Below are positions 1 to 8,325 of a stretch of DNA of 64,000 nt, one piece after another. The stretch comes from Flavobacteriales bacterium (GTDB lineage: Bacteria; Bacteroidota; Bacteroidia; Flavobacteriales_E; Vicingaceae), in contig JACJZB010000001.1 in NCBI GenBank assembly GCA_020635815.1, positions 1 to 64,000 of the forward strand, written 5' to 3'. The number at the start of each line of letters is the position of its first letter. The first letter of the stretch is position 1. The notes below the pieces were generated by a model that worked only from the letters and a program-made list of their open reading frames with translations, searched no databases and was not told the DNA's origin. Made by a program: the position numbers and the translations under genes.

Positions 1-1329
1 GGTGTTACTACCAACGAAAAAGGTTTCTTTTCAATTAAAGAAATAGATAAAACAGATACATTAAGTTTTCATTATATCGGTTATGAGCAAAAGAAGATAG
101 CTGCTAACGATTTACAAAATGGCTCAACTATTTATTTAAAAGAAGAAATATTTAGTTTAAACGAATTCTTTGTTTTTGCCAACAATCACAATGCAGAAGA
201 TATTGTGAAAAATGTATTAAAGAATAAAGAGAAAAACTACAAAAGTACATCAACAAAAAAACAATTATTTATTCGTCAGCGATACATCTCTAATGTTGAT
301 AAAATTGACATCAATTTTAAAAAAAGTTCATTTGCTCATTTAGATGAAAAAATGACAAAAATTATAGAGAAAAAGATACCCAAACAATCCATTTCCTACA
401 CCGATTTTTTAGGTGATGTTTATACTTCCAATAACAAAAAAGATACGTTAAAATTAGATCCAACAAAAGTTGTTAGCCTTAAAGATAAGAATGTTGCTGA
501 TTTAGACCAATTAGAGAAACTATTTACTAAAATGTTTTCGAATACAAAGGAAAATGAGTACTGGAAGATTAAAAGCGGAATAATAGGAGGTAAGGTTGAT
601 GTCAATGGTTCAGAGTCCATGTCTGATTTAGACTCGTTAAATGAATTTTATAAAAATAATCTTAATGTACATTTTTATGCAAAAAGATTACATAGTCGAT
701 TTAGTAATTTATTAGAAGATAAAAAGAAGTGGGATTTTTTACACCATACAGGTAATTATGAATATACGCTGGTAGGTGGAACAAAAGTAAATGGGGAAGA
801 TGTTTTTATTATTGATTTTAAACCTAAAAAAAGTGGAGAGTTAGTAGGCAGAATTTATATTGCAATAGATACTTACGCATTAGTAAAAGCTGATTTTAAA
901 TATGACGTAGGAAAAACAGGTACTGATATACATCTGTTTGGTGTAGGTTATACCTTAAATCAATTGGATATTTCGATCTATTTTGAGAAAAAAGAGAATA
1001 ATTACCAGTTGAAATATTATGCTCAAAAAACAGGTAATAAAGTTAGTTTTGACAGAAATGTATCACTGCTAAAGAAAAAGAAACGATTTTTGGTAGATAA
1101 AGAACTGAATGAAATAAAAGTAAGGTTGAATATGCTTTCAAGAGAAGAAAGTTCTTTTGAGGTATTGGTGCTTAAAGATGAAAAAATAAGCAATCAAACT
1201 TATACCAATTTTAAGGAAAAGAAAGCTTTTAGGTTTATATATGTAGATCAATTTAATGATAATATCTGGAGAGGATATGACATTATTGAACCTACAAAAC
1301 AAATGCGTGATTATAAAAAAATAGAATAA
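1..1329 (+). CDS. Carboxypeptidase-regulatory-like domain protein, 5'-truncated by the window edge
   Basis: The reading frame is open from base 1, so the gene begins upstream of the window. The GTG at 205 is internal. The first ~60 visible residues resemble the end of a CarboxypepD_reg-like beta-sandwich: a TNEKGFFSI turn, a DTLSFHYIGYE strand and a YLKEE..LNE end, as found at the N-terminus of many Bacteroidota outer-membrane proteins. The rest (~375 residues) is lysine-rich with alternating strands, and a stretch around codons 250-310 (VFIIDFKPKK, GRIYIAIDTYALVKADF) loosely resembles the central part of DUF5686-type proteins. No catalytic motif is visible. A surface or outer-membrane-associated role is inferred only from the domain. 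The stop TAA is at 1327-1329, followed by a 77-bp gap to pyrF. Confidence 0.6.
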   Translation, partial: GVTTNEKGFFSIKEIDKTDTLSFHYIGYEQKKIAANDLQNGSTIYLKEEIFSLNEFFVFANNHNAEDIVKNVLKNKEKNYKSTSTKKQLFIRQRYISNVDKIDINFKKSSFAHLDEKMTKIIEKKIPKQSISYTDFLGDVYTSNNKKDTLKLDPTKVVSLKDKNVADLDQLEKLFTKMFSNTKENEYWKIKSGIIGGKVDVNGSESMSDLDSLNEFYKNNLNVHFYAKRLHSRFSNLLEDKKKWDFLHHTGNYEYTLVGGTKVNGEDVFIIDFKPKKSGELVGRIYIAIDTYALVKADFKYDVGKTGTDIHLFGVGYTLNQLDISIYFEKKENNYQLKYYAQKTGNKVSFDRNVSLLKKKKRFLVDKELNEIKVRLNMLSREESSFEVLVLKDEKISNQTYTNFKEKKAFRFIYVDQFNDNIWRGYDIIEPTKQMRDYKKIE

Positions 1330-1406
1330 ATCCTCTCTTGAAAGGGGCTAGAAGTTTTTAGCAATTTATTGCATAGAAAGTCTAGGGGTGTGTAAATATA
1401 AAAACA

Positions 1407-2225
1407 ATGAATAAAGAAGAACTGATTAATCAAATCAAACAAAAGAAATCATTTTTATGTGTTGGTTTAGATGCAGATATAAATAAAATACCAAAACATT
1501 TATTAGCGTTAGAAGACCCCATTTTTGAGTTTAACAAACAAATTATTGACGCTACAAAAGATTTATGTGTGGCTTATAAACCTAACATTGCTTTTTATGA
1601 AGCTTACGGTGTTAAAGGTTGGCAATCGTTACAAAAGACGATTGATTATATTCCAAACGATACTTTTACAATAGCAGATGCAAAACGAGGAGACATCGGA
1701 AATACTTCTAAAATGTATGCTCAGGCATTTTTTGAGACCTTAAATTTTGATTCAATTACAGTTGCTCCATATATGGGAGAAGACTCTGTAACACCTTTTT
1801 TAGAATTTGAAAACAAATGGGTAATACTTCTTGCATTAACGTCAAATAAAGGGGCAGATGATTTTCAGTTTTTTAATTCAGGAGACGAAAAACTGTTTGA
1901 AAAAGTAATTCAGAAATCACAAGAGTGGGGAAATGATAAAAATCTGATGTTTGTTGTTGGTGCTACTCGTCCAGAAATGTTTACAGAAATAAGGAAAATA
2001 GCTCCAAATAATTTTTTATTAGTTCCAGGAGTTGGTGCTCAAGGTGGTGAATTAAGCCAAGTATGTAAATACGGGATGAATAAAAACTGTGGTTTATTAA
2101 TTAACTCATCAAGAGGAATTATTTATGCTGGACAAGATGAAAATTTCGCAGAAAAATCTAGAACTGAAGCAAGTAAAATTCAAAAAGAAATGGCTATCTT
2201 GTTAAAACAATATAAACTAATATAA
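1407..2225 (+). CDS. pyrF: Orotidine-5'-phosphate decarboxylase
   Basis: Converts orotidine 5'-monophosphate to UMP in the last step of de novo pyrimidine synthesis (cytoplasm). The 272-residue protein matches the longer bacterial subfamily (type 2). It has an N-terminal FLCVGLDAD strand, the catalytic DAKRGDIGNT motif at residues 91-100 (Lys93), a phosphate-binding PGVGAQGG segment near residue 210, and a late NSSRGI motif. ATG start; its stop is one base from the next gene, so the two are probably cotranscribed. upp at 13168 is a pyrimidine-salvage partner but lies in another transcription unit. Confidence 0.95.
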   Translation: MNKEELINQIKQKKSFLCVGLDADINKIPKHLLALEDPIFEFNKQIIDATKDLCVAYKPNIAFYEAYGVKGWQSLQKTIDYIPNDTFTIADAKRGDIGNTSKMYAQAFFETLNFDSITVAPYMGEDSVTPFLEFENKWVILLALTSNKGADDFQFFNSGDEKLFEKVIQKSQEWGNDKNLMFVVGATRPEMFTEIRKIAPNNFLLVPGVGAQGGELSQVCKYGMNKNCGLLINSSRGIIYAGQDENFAEKSRTEASKIQKEMAILLKQYKLI

Positions 2226-2226
2226 T

Positions 2227-3213
2227 ATGGAACCAACAGCATCATTTTTTATAGGAAGAACAGTATTTATCGTATTCGGTATATTATTTGTTTTTGGAGC
2301 TTTTTTTATCGTAAAACAAAAAACGGCGGTAATTATCGAACGTTTAGGTAAGTTTAATAGAGTTGCTCGATCAGGATTTAACCTTAAAATCCCAATTATT
2401 GATAAAAAAGCTGGGGTAGTAAACCTTAAAGTAATGGAATTGCCAGTTGAGGTTGAAACAAAAACAAAAGATGATGTTTTTGTTCGACTGATTGTTTCAG
2501 TTCAATATTATGTTGTTGAATCGCAAGAAGGAATACAAACTTCTTTTTATAAGTTTGATAACCCTGCTCGTCAAATCCAATCTTATGTGTTTGATTCTAT
2601 TCGTTCCGAAGTACCTAATATGTTGTTAGATGATGTGTTTAGTGAAAAAGATAAAATTGCAAAAGCTGTACAAATGGAATTAGCAGACACTATGGAGGAA
2701 TATGGTTTTGCAATAATTAAAGCGTTGATTACTGATATAGACCCTGATCAGAAAGTTAAACACGCCATGAATGAAATTAATGCTGCAAAACGACTAAAAG
2801 AAGCTGCACGTGAATATGCTGAAGCAGAAAAAATTAAAGTAGTTGCTGCGGCAGAAGCGGAAGCAGAAAGTAAAAAACTACAAGGGGTTGGTATTGCCGA
2901 CCAGCGTATTGCAATTGCAAATGGTATGAAACAATCCGTAGAGCAAGTAAAAGGTGCTATGGAAGCAGATGTTACAGGGCAACAAGTAATGAATATGCTA
3001 TTTATGACACAGCATTATGATACCATCAGCCGTTTAGCTGATCAAGGAGTAAATACTATTTTTGTACCTTACTCTCCAGGTACTGTTGGAGATTTGCAAA
3101 CTCAAATTCAATCGAGTATAATTGCTGCTGATACTATGACTAAGGGCACTCAAGGTAAAGATTATAAAAAAGGAGTGAAAAATAAGAAAACAGACTTTGA
3201 CGATTTTGCATAA
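2227..3213 (+). CDS. SPFH/band 7 (stomatin-like) membrane protein
   Basis: Residues ~10-30 form one hydrophobic transmembrane segment, followed by an SPFH/band-7 domain (KTAVIIERLGKFNRV at ~32-46, then alternating strands to ~190) and an alanine/glutamate-rich coiled coil (~180-235, AEAEAESKKLQG). Proteins of this architecture oligomerise on the cytoplasmic membrane as stomatin or HflK/C-like scaffolds. The substrate or partner cannot be read from sequence. The C-terminal ~45 residues are basic and low complexity. It starts one base after pyrF and ends 2 bases before the DUF2851 gene, so a compact operon is likely. No NfeD partner lies beside it. Confidence 0.85.
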   Translation: MEPTASFFIGRTVFIVFGILFVFGAFFIVKQKTAVIIERLGKFNRVARSGFNLKIPIIDKKAGVVNLKVMELPVEVETKTKDDVFVRLIVSVQYYVVESQEGIQTSFYKFDNPARQIQSYVFDSIRSEVPNMLLDDVFSEKDKIAKAVQMELADTMEEYGFAIIKALITDIDPDQKVKHAMNEINAAKRLKEAAREYAEAEKIKVVAAAEAEAESKKLQGVGIADQRIAIANGMKQSVEQVKGAMEADVTGQQVMNMLFMTQHYDTISRLADQGVNTIFVPYSPGTVGDLQTQIQSSIIAADTMTKGTQGKDYKKGVKNKKTDFDDFA

Positions 3214-3215
3214 AA

Positions 3216-4493
3216 ATGAAAGAAGACTTTCTTCACTACATCTGGAATTTTAAATTGTTTAACACCAATAATTTAAAAACAGAAAACCAAGAAGTGGTTC
3301 AAATATTGAAGTCGGGACAGCATAATACAGATGCTGGTCCCGACTTTTTTAATGCTCAAATTAAGATAAATGAAACGGTTTGGGTTGGAAATGTTGAAAT
3401 ACATATAAAGTCGTCAGATTGGAACAAGCACCAGCATCAATTTGACAAAGCTTATGATAATGTGATTTTACACGTAGTGTATGAAAATGACGAACAAATC
3501 TTAAATAGTAAAAATCAAGCAATACCAACCCTAGAATTAAAGTCGATAATTCTTGGAAATGTTATTGAAAACTACAAGAATTTACATCAGTCGCAATCTT
3601 GGGTTCCATGTGCAAACCAAATCAATACCATAAATTCTTTTACAATTAATGCTTGGTTAGAAAGATTAGCTTACGAACGATTAGAACGTAAAGCAGATGA
3701 TATAAAAATAATCTTAGCCCAAAACACAAATGATTGGGAAAGTACTTTATATCAACTACTATTAAAATATTTTGGTTTGAAGGTAAATGCTGTTCCTTTT
3801 GAATTGTTAGCCCAAAATACCCCGCTTAAAATTTTAGAAAAACACCGAAACATTACAAGCATTGAAGCAATCTTATTTGGACAAGCGGGATTTTTAAATG
3901 AAACAAAAGAAGATGAGTATTACCTGAACTTGAAAAAAGAGTATCATTTTTTTAAAAATAAATTTCAGTTAGCACCATTAAATAAAGATGTTTGGAAGTT
4001 TTTAAGATTGCGTCCTTATAATTTTCCAACAGTAAGAATTGCACAAATAGCCCAATTGATTACATTAAATCCACGAATGTTTAATCAGTTTTTAAACACC
4101 AATAAATTGAATGATATTCAGAAAATACTGAATATTTCGGCAGGCGTTTATTGGGATAATCATTTTAATTTTGAGTCAACTACGAAACAAAAAAGCCCGA
4201 AAAAATTAGGGATGCAAACAATTAACAACCTTATAATAAATGTAGTAGTACCAGTAATTTTTGTTTATGGTAAAGCTATTAAAGATGATGAAATTGTTGC
4301 AAAATCATTAAGCTGGTTAGAAGAGTTAAAAGCAGAGAATAATAGCATTATAACAAATTGGAAGGCAATAAAAATTAATCCAATTAACGCTTTACAATCT
4401 CAAGCATTAATAGAATTAAAGAATAATTATTGTTCTGAAAAAAAATGTTTAAATTGCAATATTGGAAATAAACTCTTAAAACAATCAAACTAA
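3216..4493 (+). CDS. DUF2851 family protein
   Basis: A 425-residue soluble protein matching the Bacteroidota family DUF2851, whose function is not known to me. The recognisable N-terminal block (~residues 30-100) contains GQHNTDAGPDFFNA, GNVEIHIKSSDW and an H..DKAYDNVILHVV segment. Conserved D, E, H and K residues in this order resemble a nuclease-like fold, but that is inference. The C-terminal ~25 residues hold four cysteines (CSEKKCLNCNIGN), suggesting a small metal site. The TAA stop overlaps the ATG of the downstream PspC gene as TAATG, so translation is probably coupled. Confidence 0.8.
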   Translation: MKEDFLHYIWNFKLFNTNNLKTENQEVVQILKSGQHNTDAGPDFFNAQIKINETVWVGNVEIHIKSSDWNKHQHQFDKAYDNVILHVVYENDEQILNSKNQAIPTLELKSIILGNVIENYKNLHQSQSWVPCANQINTINSFTINAWLERLAYERLERKADDIKIILAQNTNDWESTLYQLLLKYFGLKVNAVPFELLAQNTPLKILEKHRNITSIEAILFGQAGFLNETKEDEYYLNLKKEYHFFKNKFQLAPLNKDVWKFLRLRPYNFPTVRIAQIAQLITLNPRMFNQFLNTNKLNDIQKILNISAGVYWDNHFNFESTTKQKSPKKLGMQTINNLIINVVVPVIFVYGKAIKDDEIVAKSLSWLEELKAENNSIITNWKAIKINPINALQSQALIELKNNYCSEKKCLNCNIGNKLLKQSN

Positions 4494-4717
4494 TGATACC
4501 TAGAATTTCATCTTTTTTTGAAAAACAAGCTTTCGGTGTTTGCGAATGGTGGGGAGAAAAACTCCAATTAAAAATTTCTAGAATTAGATTGTTTTTTATT
4601 TACTTTTCCTTCCTTACATTTGGTTCCCCAATTATCATTTACTTAATAATGGCATTTATTCTTGAACACAAAGAATACTTTAAACTAAGTAAAAGAAAAA
4701 CAGTTTGGGACATCTAA
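4493..4717 (+). CDS. PspC domain membrane protein (small)
   Basis: A 74-residue protein made almost entirely of a PspC-like domain: an N-terminal FGVCEWWGEKLQLKISRIRLFFIY segment (seen here as FGVCEWWGEK and RIRLFFIY) and a hydrophobic span FLTFGSPIIIYLIMAFIL at ~40-57. PspC domains in other bacteria sit in the inner membrane and take part in envelope-stress signalling. No PspA or PspB is visible here, so a stress role is only inferred. Its ATG overlaps the stop of the preceding DUF2851 gene by one base, and the channel gene follows after 9 bases. Confidence 0.8.
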   Translation: MIPRISSFFEKQAFGVCEWWGEKLQLKISRIRLFFIYFSFLTFGSPIIIYLIMAFILEHKEYFKLSKRKTVWDI

Positions 4718-4726
4718 GTATAATCA

Positions 4727-5758
4727 ATGTTAAATTTTAAACACTTTCGTAAGATATATTATGCGTTATCGTTATTGGTAATCATAATTCTAATTGGTGT
4801 ATTTGGCTTTAGAATGATAGAAAATTATTCTTTTGGAGAAGCTTTTTATATGACTATTATTACTATTTCTACTGTAGGATTTAATGAAGTTCGACCATTA
4901 TCATCTGACGGAAGAGTATTTACCGCTTTTTTAATTATCTTTAGCTTTGGTACATTTGCTTATGCTGTAACTTCTATTACTTTTTATGTTTTAGGAGGCG
5001 AATTTAAAAAATATTTTAAAGATTTAAGGGTAAATAAAAAGGTGGAAAAAATTTCAAATCATACAATAATTTGTGGTTACGGTAGAAATGGTAAACAAGC
5101 TGTTGCCGAATTAAAAGCACATCATAAAGAATACGTCTTGGTAGAACAAGACCAAACTATTTTAGAGGGTTTAAGAGAAAATCATGAAATTCCTTTTATT
5201 GAAGGAGATGCAACTTTAGATAAGACTTTAGAAAGAGCAGGAATAAGTAGAGCGAAATCTTTAATTACAACCTTACCTAAAGATGCTGATAATATGTTTG
5301 TAGTGCTTACAGCAAGAGAGATGAATCCTAATTTATTAATTATTACGCGAGCATCAGAAGAAAATTCTGATAAGAAATTGCGTAGAGCTGGAGCAGATAA
5401 TGTGATAATGCCAGATAAAATTGGTGGAGCACACATGGCTTCTTTGGTGATTAAACCGGATGTAATTGAGTTTATGGATTACGTGATGGGACAAGGAGCT
5501 GATTCTAACAATCTAGAAGAGATTACTTTTGAGAATTTACCAATGGAATTTCAGAATAAAACAATTCGGGAATTAGGAATAAGAGATAAATCAGGTGCAA
5601 ACATTGTTGGTTTTAGAACACCAGAAGGAGAATATATCATTAATCCATCACCTGACACTATAATAATGCCTAAAGCCAAAATATTTGTTTTAGGTACTGA
5701 AAATCAGATTACAGCCTTTAGAGATATTACCACACAACAGAATATTTTAAAACAATAA
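4727..5758 (+). CDS. Two-TM potassium channel with RCK (TrkA-N) domain
   Basis: Residues ~10-30 and ~66-90 are transmembrane helices flanking a pore loop with filter TVGFNE (residues 49-54). A cytosolic TrkA-N/RCK domain begins at ~112 with the nucleotide-binding GYGRNG (117-122) and an acidic strand end (VLVEQD). A TrkA-C-like domain occupies ~255-340. The architecture matches Kch/MthK-type ligand-gated K+ channels of the cytoplasmic membrane. The filter is TVGF rather than TVGYGD, with Asn where Gly is usual, so strict K+ selectivity is not certain. The gene lies 9 bp after the PspC gene and 12 bp before the RmlD-like gene. Confidence 0.88.
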   Translation: MLNFKHFRKIYYALSLLVIIILIGVFGFRMIENYSFGEAFYMTIITISTVGFNEVRPLSSDGRVFTAFLIIFSFGTFAYAVTSITFYVLGGEFKKYFKDLRVNKKVEKISNHTIICGYGRNGKQAVAELKAHHKEYVLVEQDQTILEGLRENHEIPFIEGDATLDKTLERAGISRAKSLITTLPKDADNMFVVLTAREMNPNLLIITRASEENSDKKLRRAGADNVIMPDKIGGAHMASLVIKPDVIEFMDYVMGQGADSNNLEEITFENLPMEFQNKTIRELGIRDKSGANIVGFRTPEGEYIINPSPDTIIMPKAKIFVLGTENQITAFRDITTQQNILKQ

Positions 5759-5770
5759 CACGTTTTTTTA

Positions 5771-6670
5771 ATGAAGATTTTAATTACAGGAAGCAATGGT
5801 TTACTTGGTCAGAAACTCGTAAAACTGTTAGCTAATAAAGATGGAATAGAACTTTTAGCTACATCTAAAGGAAAAAATAGAATTTCATATCAATTAGGTT
5901 ATACCTATAAAAGTCTTGATATTACTAATCAACAAGAAGTAGAAGCTATTTTTGATGAGTTTATACCAGATACAGTAATTAATACTGCGGCAATGACTAA
6001 TGTTGATGCGTGTGAATCTGATAAAGAATTGTGTTGGGATTTAAATGTAAATGCTGTAAAATATCAAATAAAGGCAGCAGAGAAGCATCACTCGCACTAT
6101 ATTCACTTATCTACCGATTTTGTGTTTGATGGAGAAGCAGGACCTTATAAAGAAACTGACCAACCCAATCCATTAAGTTATTATGGAGAATCGAAATACG
6201 AAGCTGAAAAGTTAGTGCAAAAGGCAAATACAAAATGGAGTATAGCACGAACCATAATAGTATATGGAATGGTTGAAGATATGAGCCGTTCGAATATTGT
6301 ATTGTGGGCAAAAGAAGCCTTAGAAAAAGGTAATCCATTAACCATTGTTGATGACCAATTTCGTTCGCCAACTTTGGCAGAAGATTTGGCAATGGGTTGC
6401 TGGTTAATTGCCGAAAAACAAGCAACAGGCATTTACCATATTTCAGGTAAAGACGTAATGAGCATTATAGAATTGGTAAATAGAGTTGCCGACTTTTACG
6501 GTTTGGATAAATCAATTATTTCGCCAATAAAATCTTCATCATTAAACCAAGCTGCCAAACGACCACCTAGAACAGGTTTTGTTTTAGATAAAGCGATTAA
6601 TGATTTAGGTTATTCACCATGCTCTTTTAAGGAAGGTTTAGCTATTTTAGATAAGCAGTTGAAGGGCTAA
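5771..6670 (+). CDS. RmlD-like NAD(P)-dependent sugar-nucleotide reductase
   Basis: A 299-residue extended short-chain dehydrogenase of the RmlD (dTDP-4-dehydrorhamnose reductase) substrate-binding family. It has an N-terminal Rossmann GSNGLLG motif (residues 7-13), an NTAAMTNVDACE segment (~71-82), the STDFVFDG motif (~114-121), and the catalytic YGESK (Tyr138, Lys142). No rmlA, rmlB or rmlC genes are nearby. Because it stands apart from a rhamnose cluster, a different 4-keto-sugar or an unrelated NDP-sugar substrate is possible, and I leave the symbol empty. It is the last gene of the run that starts at pyrF. Confidence 0.82.
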   Translation: MKILITGSNGLLGQKLVKLLANKDGIELLATSKGKNRISYQLGYTYKSLDITNQQEVEAIFDEFIPDTVINTAAMTNVDACESDKELCWDLNVNAVKYQIKAAEKHHSHYIHLSTDFVFDGEAGPYKETDQPNPLSYYGESKYEAEKLVQKANTKWSIARTIIVYGMVEDMSRSNIVLWAKEALEKGNPLTIVDDQFRSPTLAEDLAMGCWLIAEKQATGIYHISGKDVMSIIELVNRVADFYGLDKSIISPIKSSSLNQAAKRPPRTGFVLDKAINDLGYSPCSFKEGLAILDKQLKG

Positions 6671-7008
6671 CCCGAATAAACAAATCGTATTTATCCGCAC
6701 CGTAAATATAACCAATTAAGTTTTTTAAGATGTTGTGGTTTAAATAATAAGATTGCTTCATTTTATTTTTGTTAAACTTCGATAAACTCAGTATGACAAA
6801 AATTATCATTCGCAATGACGCTGTCTGTCGTGTCCGTCTTTGCGGGCTTGACCCGCAATATCTTCATTAAATGTTCAGCCTTTTGTATGAGATCCTCAGT
6901 CAAGCTGAGGAACGTAGTTTCTTTTTTTTGTTTTCACCTAACTAGCGTATAAAACTCTTTTTATATAAAGTATATTTGTATTTAGATTCTACTTTCGAGT
7001 AAAAACAA
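6671..7008 (+). repeat. Intergenic repeat mosaic between the RmlD-like gene and pabB
   Basis: This 338-bp stretch holds no convincing gene. From left to right it contains a degenerate copy of the GTCATACTGAGCTTGTCGAAG repeat in reverse orientation (6777-6797); a CGCAATGACG segment (6811-6820); an inverted repeat TGCGGG-CTTGA-CCCGCA (6841-6857); and a second inverted repeat CCTCAG-TCAAG-CTGAGG (6894-6910). A -7 promoter box for pabB lies at 6971-6978. The G+C-rich palindromic pieces stand out from the AT-rich surroundings. Such short pieces are commonly dispersed in Bacteroidota intergenic DNA. I cannot count genome copies from this window. Confidence 0.6.
6971..6978 (+). promoter_or_regulatory. 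-7 promoter box for pabB
   Basis: TATATTTG matches the Bacteroidota -7 consensus TAnnTTTG and lies 30 bp before the pabB ATG. I see no good -33 TTTG at the expected spacing (the nearest, at 6927-6930, is about 40 bp away), so the assignment rests on the -7 box alone. Confidence 0.4.
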
Positions 7009-8256
7009 ATGATAATTACCAATAACACATTAAAACAAATTAGCTTTAAAATTGCTGGAAAGGATACTTTTCAGCGGCAAGTTTTGGAGCGTTTTAGTGA
7101 TGTTCAAAATTTAGTTTTTATTAATAAAAATAGTGCAGAGGCCAATTTAATAGCAGTAGCAAATACTAATAATAAAGAAGGAAATTGGCAATTTGGTTTT
7201 GTGAGTTACGATTACAAAAATGAGATAGAAACCCAATTAAGTTCTGAAAATGCAGATTACATTCAGTTTGCTGAAAAGCATTTTTTTAGCCCCGAATTAC
7301 TTTTTATTATTTCGGGTAATGAAGTAGAAATTCAGTATGAAAAGACTATTTATACAGAAGAACAAATTACAAAGTTGTTTACTGAAATCACTCAACTAGA
7401 ATTGAGTTCTACCTCAAATGAAAGTGTAAAAATGACACCTCGTTTAAGCAAAGATGAATATTTAGCAAAAGTAAAAGCATTGCAGCAACATATTCAGTTG
7501 GGTGATATTTATGAGGTAAATTTTTGTCAAGAATTTTATGCTGAAAATGTAGCAATTAATCCAATTCATATTTACCACAAACTCAATAAAAAATCGCCAA
7601 CACCATTTTCGTGTTTTGTAAAACACAACGATAATTATTTACTGTGTGCTTCTCCTGAACGATTTATTAAAAAAATGGGAGATGAAATCAGTTCACAACC
7701 CATAAAAGGAACCATTAAAAGAGGGAATTCAGAAGCAGAAGATACGCTCTTGAGAGAGCAATTAAAAAACGACCCAAAAGAACATTCAGAGAATGTAATG
7801 ATAGTAGATTTGGTACGTAACGATTTATCTAAAATTGCGAAAAAAGGTTCGGTAAAAGTTGACGAATTGTGTGGTATTTATACCTTTCCACAAGTGCATC
7901 AAATGATTTCTACCGTTTCGGCCAAAGTTGAGGAAGGGGTTAATTTTGATGATGTATTAAAAGCAACTTTCCCAATGGGTTCGATGACTGGAGCACCAAA
8001 AGTGCGAGCTATGGAATTAATTGAGGAATACGAAACAACCAAACGTGGGTTATATTCTGGAACTGTTGGATTTATTGATTATAAAGGCGATTTCGATTTT
8101 AATGTGGTAATTAGAAGCATTACCTATAATCAAAAAAATAACTACCTTTCGTATATGGTTGGTGGAGCAATTACAGCACTTTCTGACCCCAAAAAGGAGT
8201 ATGAAGAATGTTTGCTAAAAGCCAAAGCAATGCTAGAAGTTTTAACTGAAAAATAA
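7009..8256 (+). CDS. pabB: Aminodeoxychorismate synthase component I
   Basis: Chorismate-binding enzyme producing 4-amino-4-deoxychorismate for folate synthesis. The 415 residues carry a degenerate N-terminal region (~1-140) and a clear chorismate-binding domain from ~145: the SKDEYLAKVKALQQHIQLGD start, PIKGTIKRG (Lys-containing PIKGT typical of PabB, against PIAGT in TrpE), HSENVMIVDLVRNDL and GSMTGAPK. The PIKGT motif favours PabB over TrpE or MenF. No pabA/trpG glutaminase or pabC is adjacent. A short gap holding a dispersed repeat separates it from tilS. Confidence 0.88.
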   Translation: MIITNNTLKQISFKIAGKDTFQRQVLERFSDVQNLVFINKNSAEANLIAVANTNNKEGNWQFGFVSYDYKNEIETQLSSENADYIQFAEKHFFSPELLFIISGNEVEIQYEKTIYTEEQITKLFTEITQLELSSTSNESVKMTPRLSKDEYLAKVKALQQHIQLGDIYEVNFCQEFYAENVAINPIHIYHKLNKKSPTPFSCFVKHNDNYLLCASPERFIKKMGDEISSQPIKGTIKRGNSEAEDTLLREQLKNDPKEHSENVMIVDLVRNDLSKIAKKGSVKVDELCGIYTFPQVHQMISTVSAKVEEGVNFDDVLKATFPMGSMTGAPKVRAMELIEEYETTKRGLYSGTVGFIDYKGDFDFNVVIRSITYNQKNNYLSYMVGGAITALSDPKKEYEECLLKAKAMLEVLTEK

Positions 8257-8270
8257 ATAATTTTTTCTTT

Positions 8271-8294
8271 GTCACACTGAGCTTGTCGAAGGAT
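8271..8294 (+). repeat. Dispersed GTCACACTGAGCTTGTCGAAG repeat, copy 2
   Basis: The 24-bp segment between pabB and tilS begins GTCACACTGAGCTTGTCGAAG and differs from the copy at 50967-50990 at two positions (one before and one after the shared core). A third, more diverged copy lies inverted at 6777-6797. All three are intergenic. Confidence 0.6.
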
Positions 8295-8325
8295 AAAAAA
8301 AACTGAGAGTTACTGAAATATATAA

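Noticed and set aside
205..207. GTG as the start of the first gene.
   Set aside because: The frame is open to base 1 and the upstream residues continue a recognisable domain.
6111..6432. Minus-strand frames opposite the RmlD-like gene.
   Set aside because: Low-complexity, mutually overlapping and antisense to conserved coding sequence.
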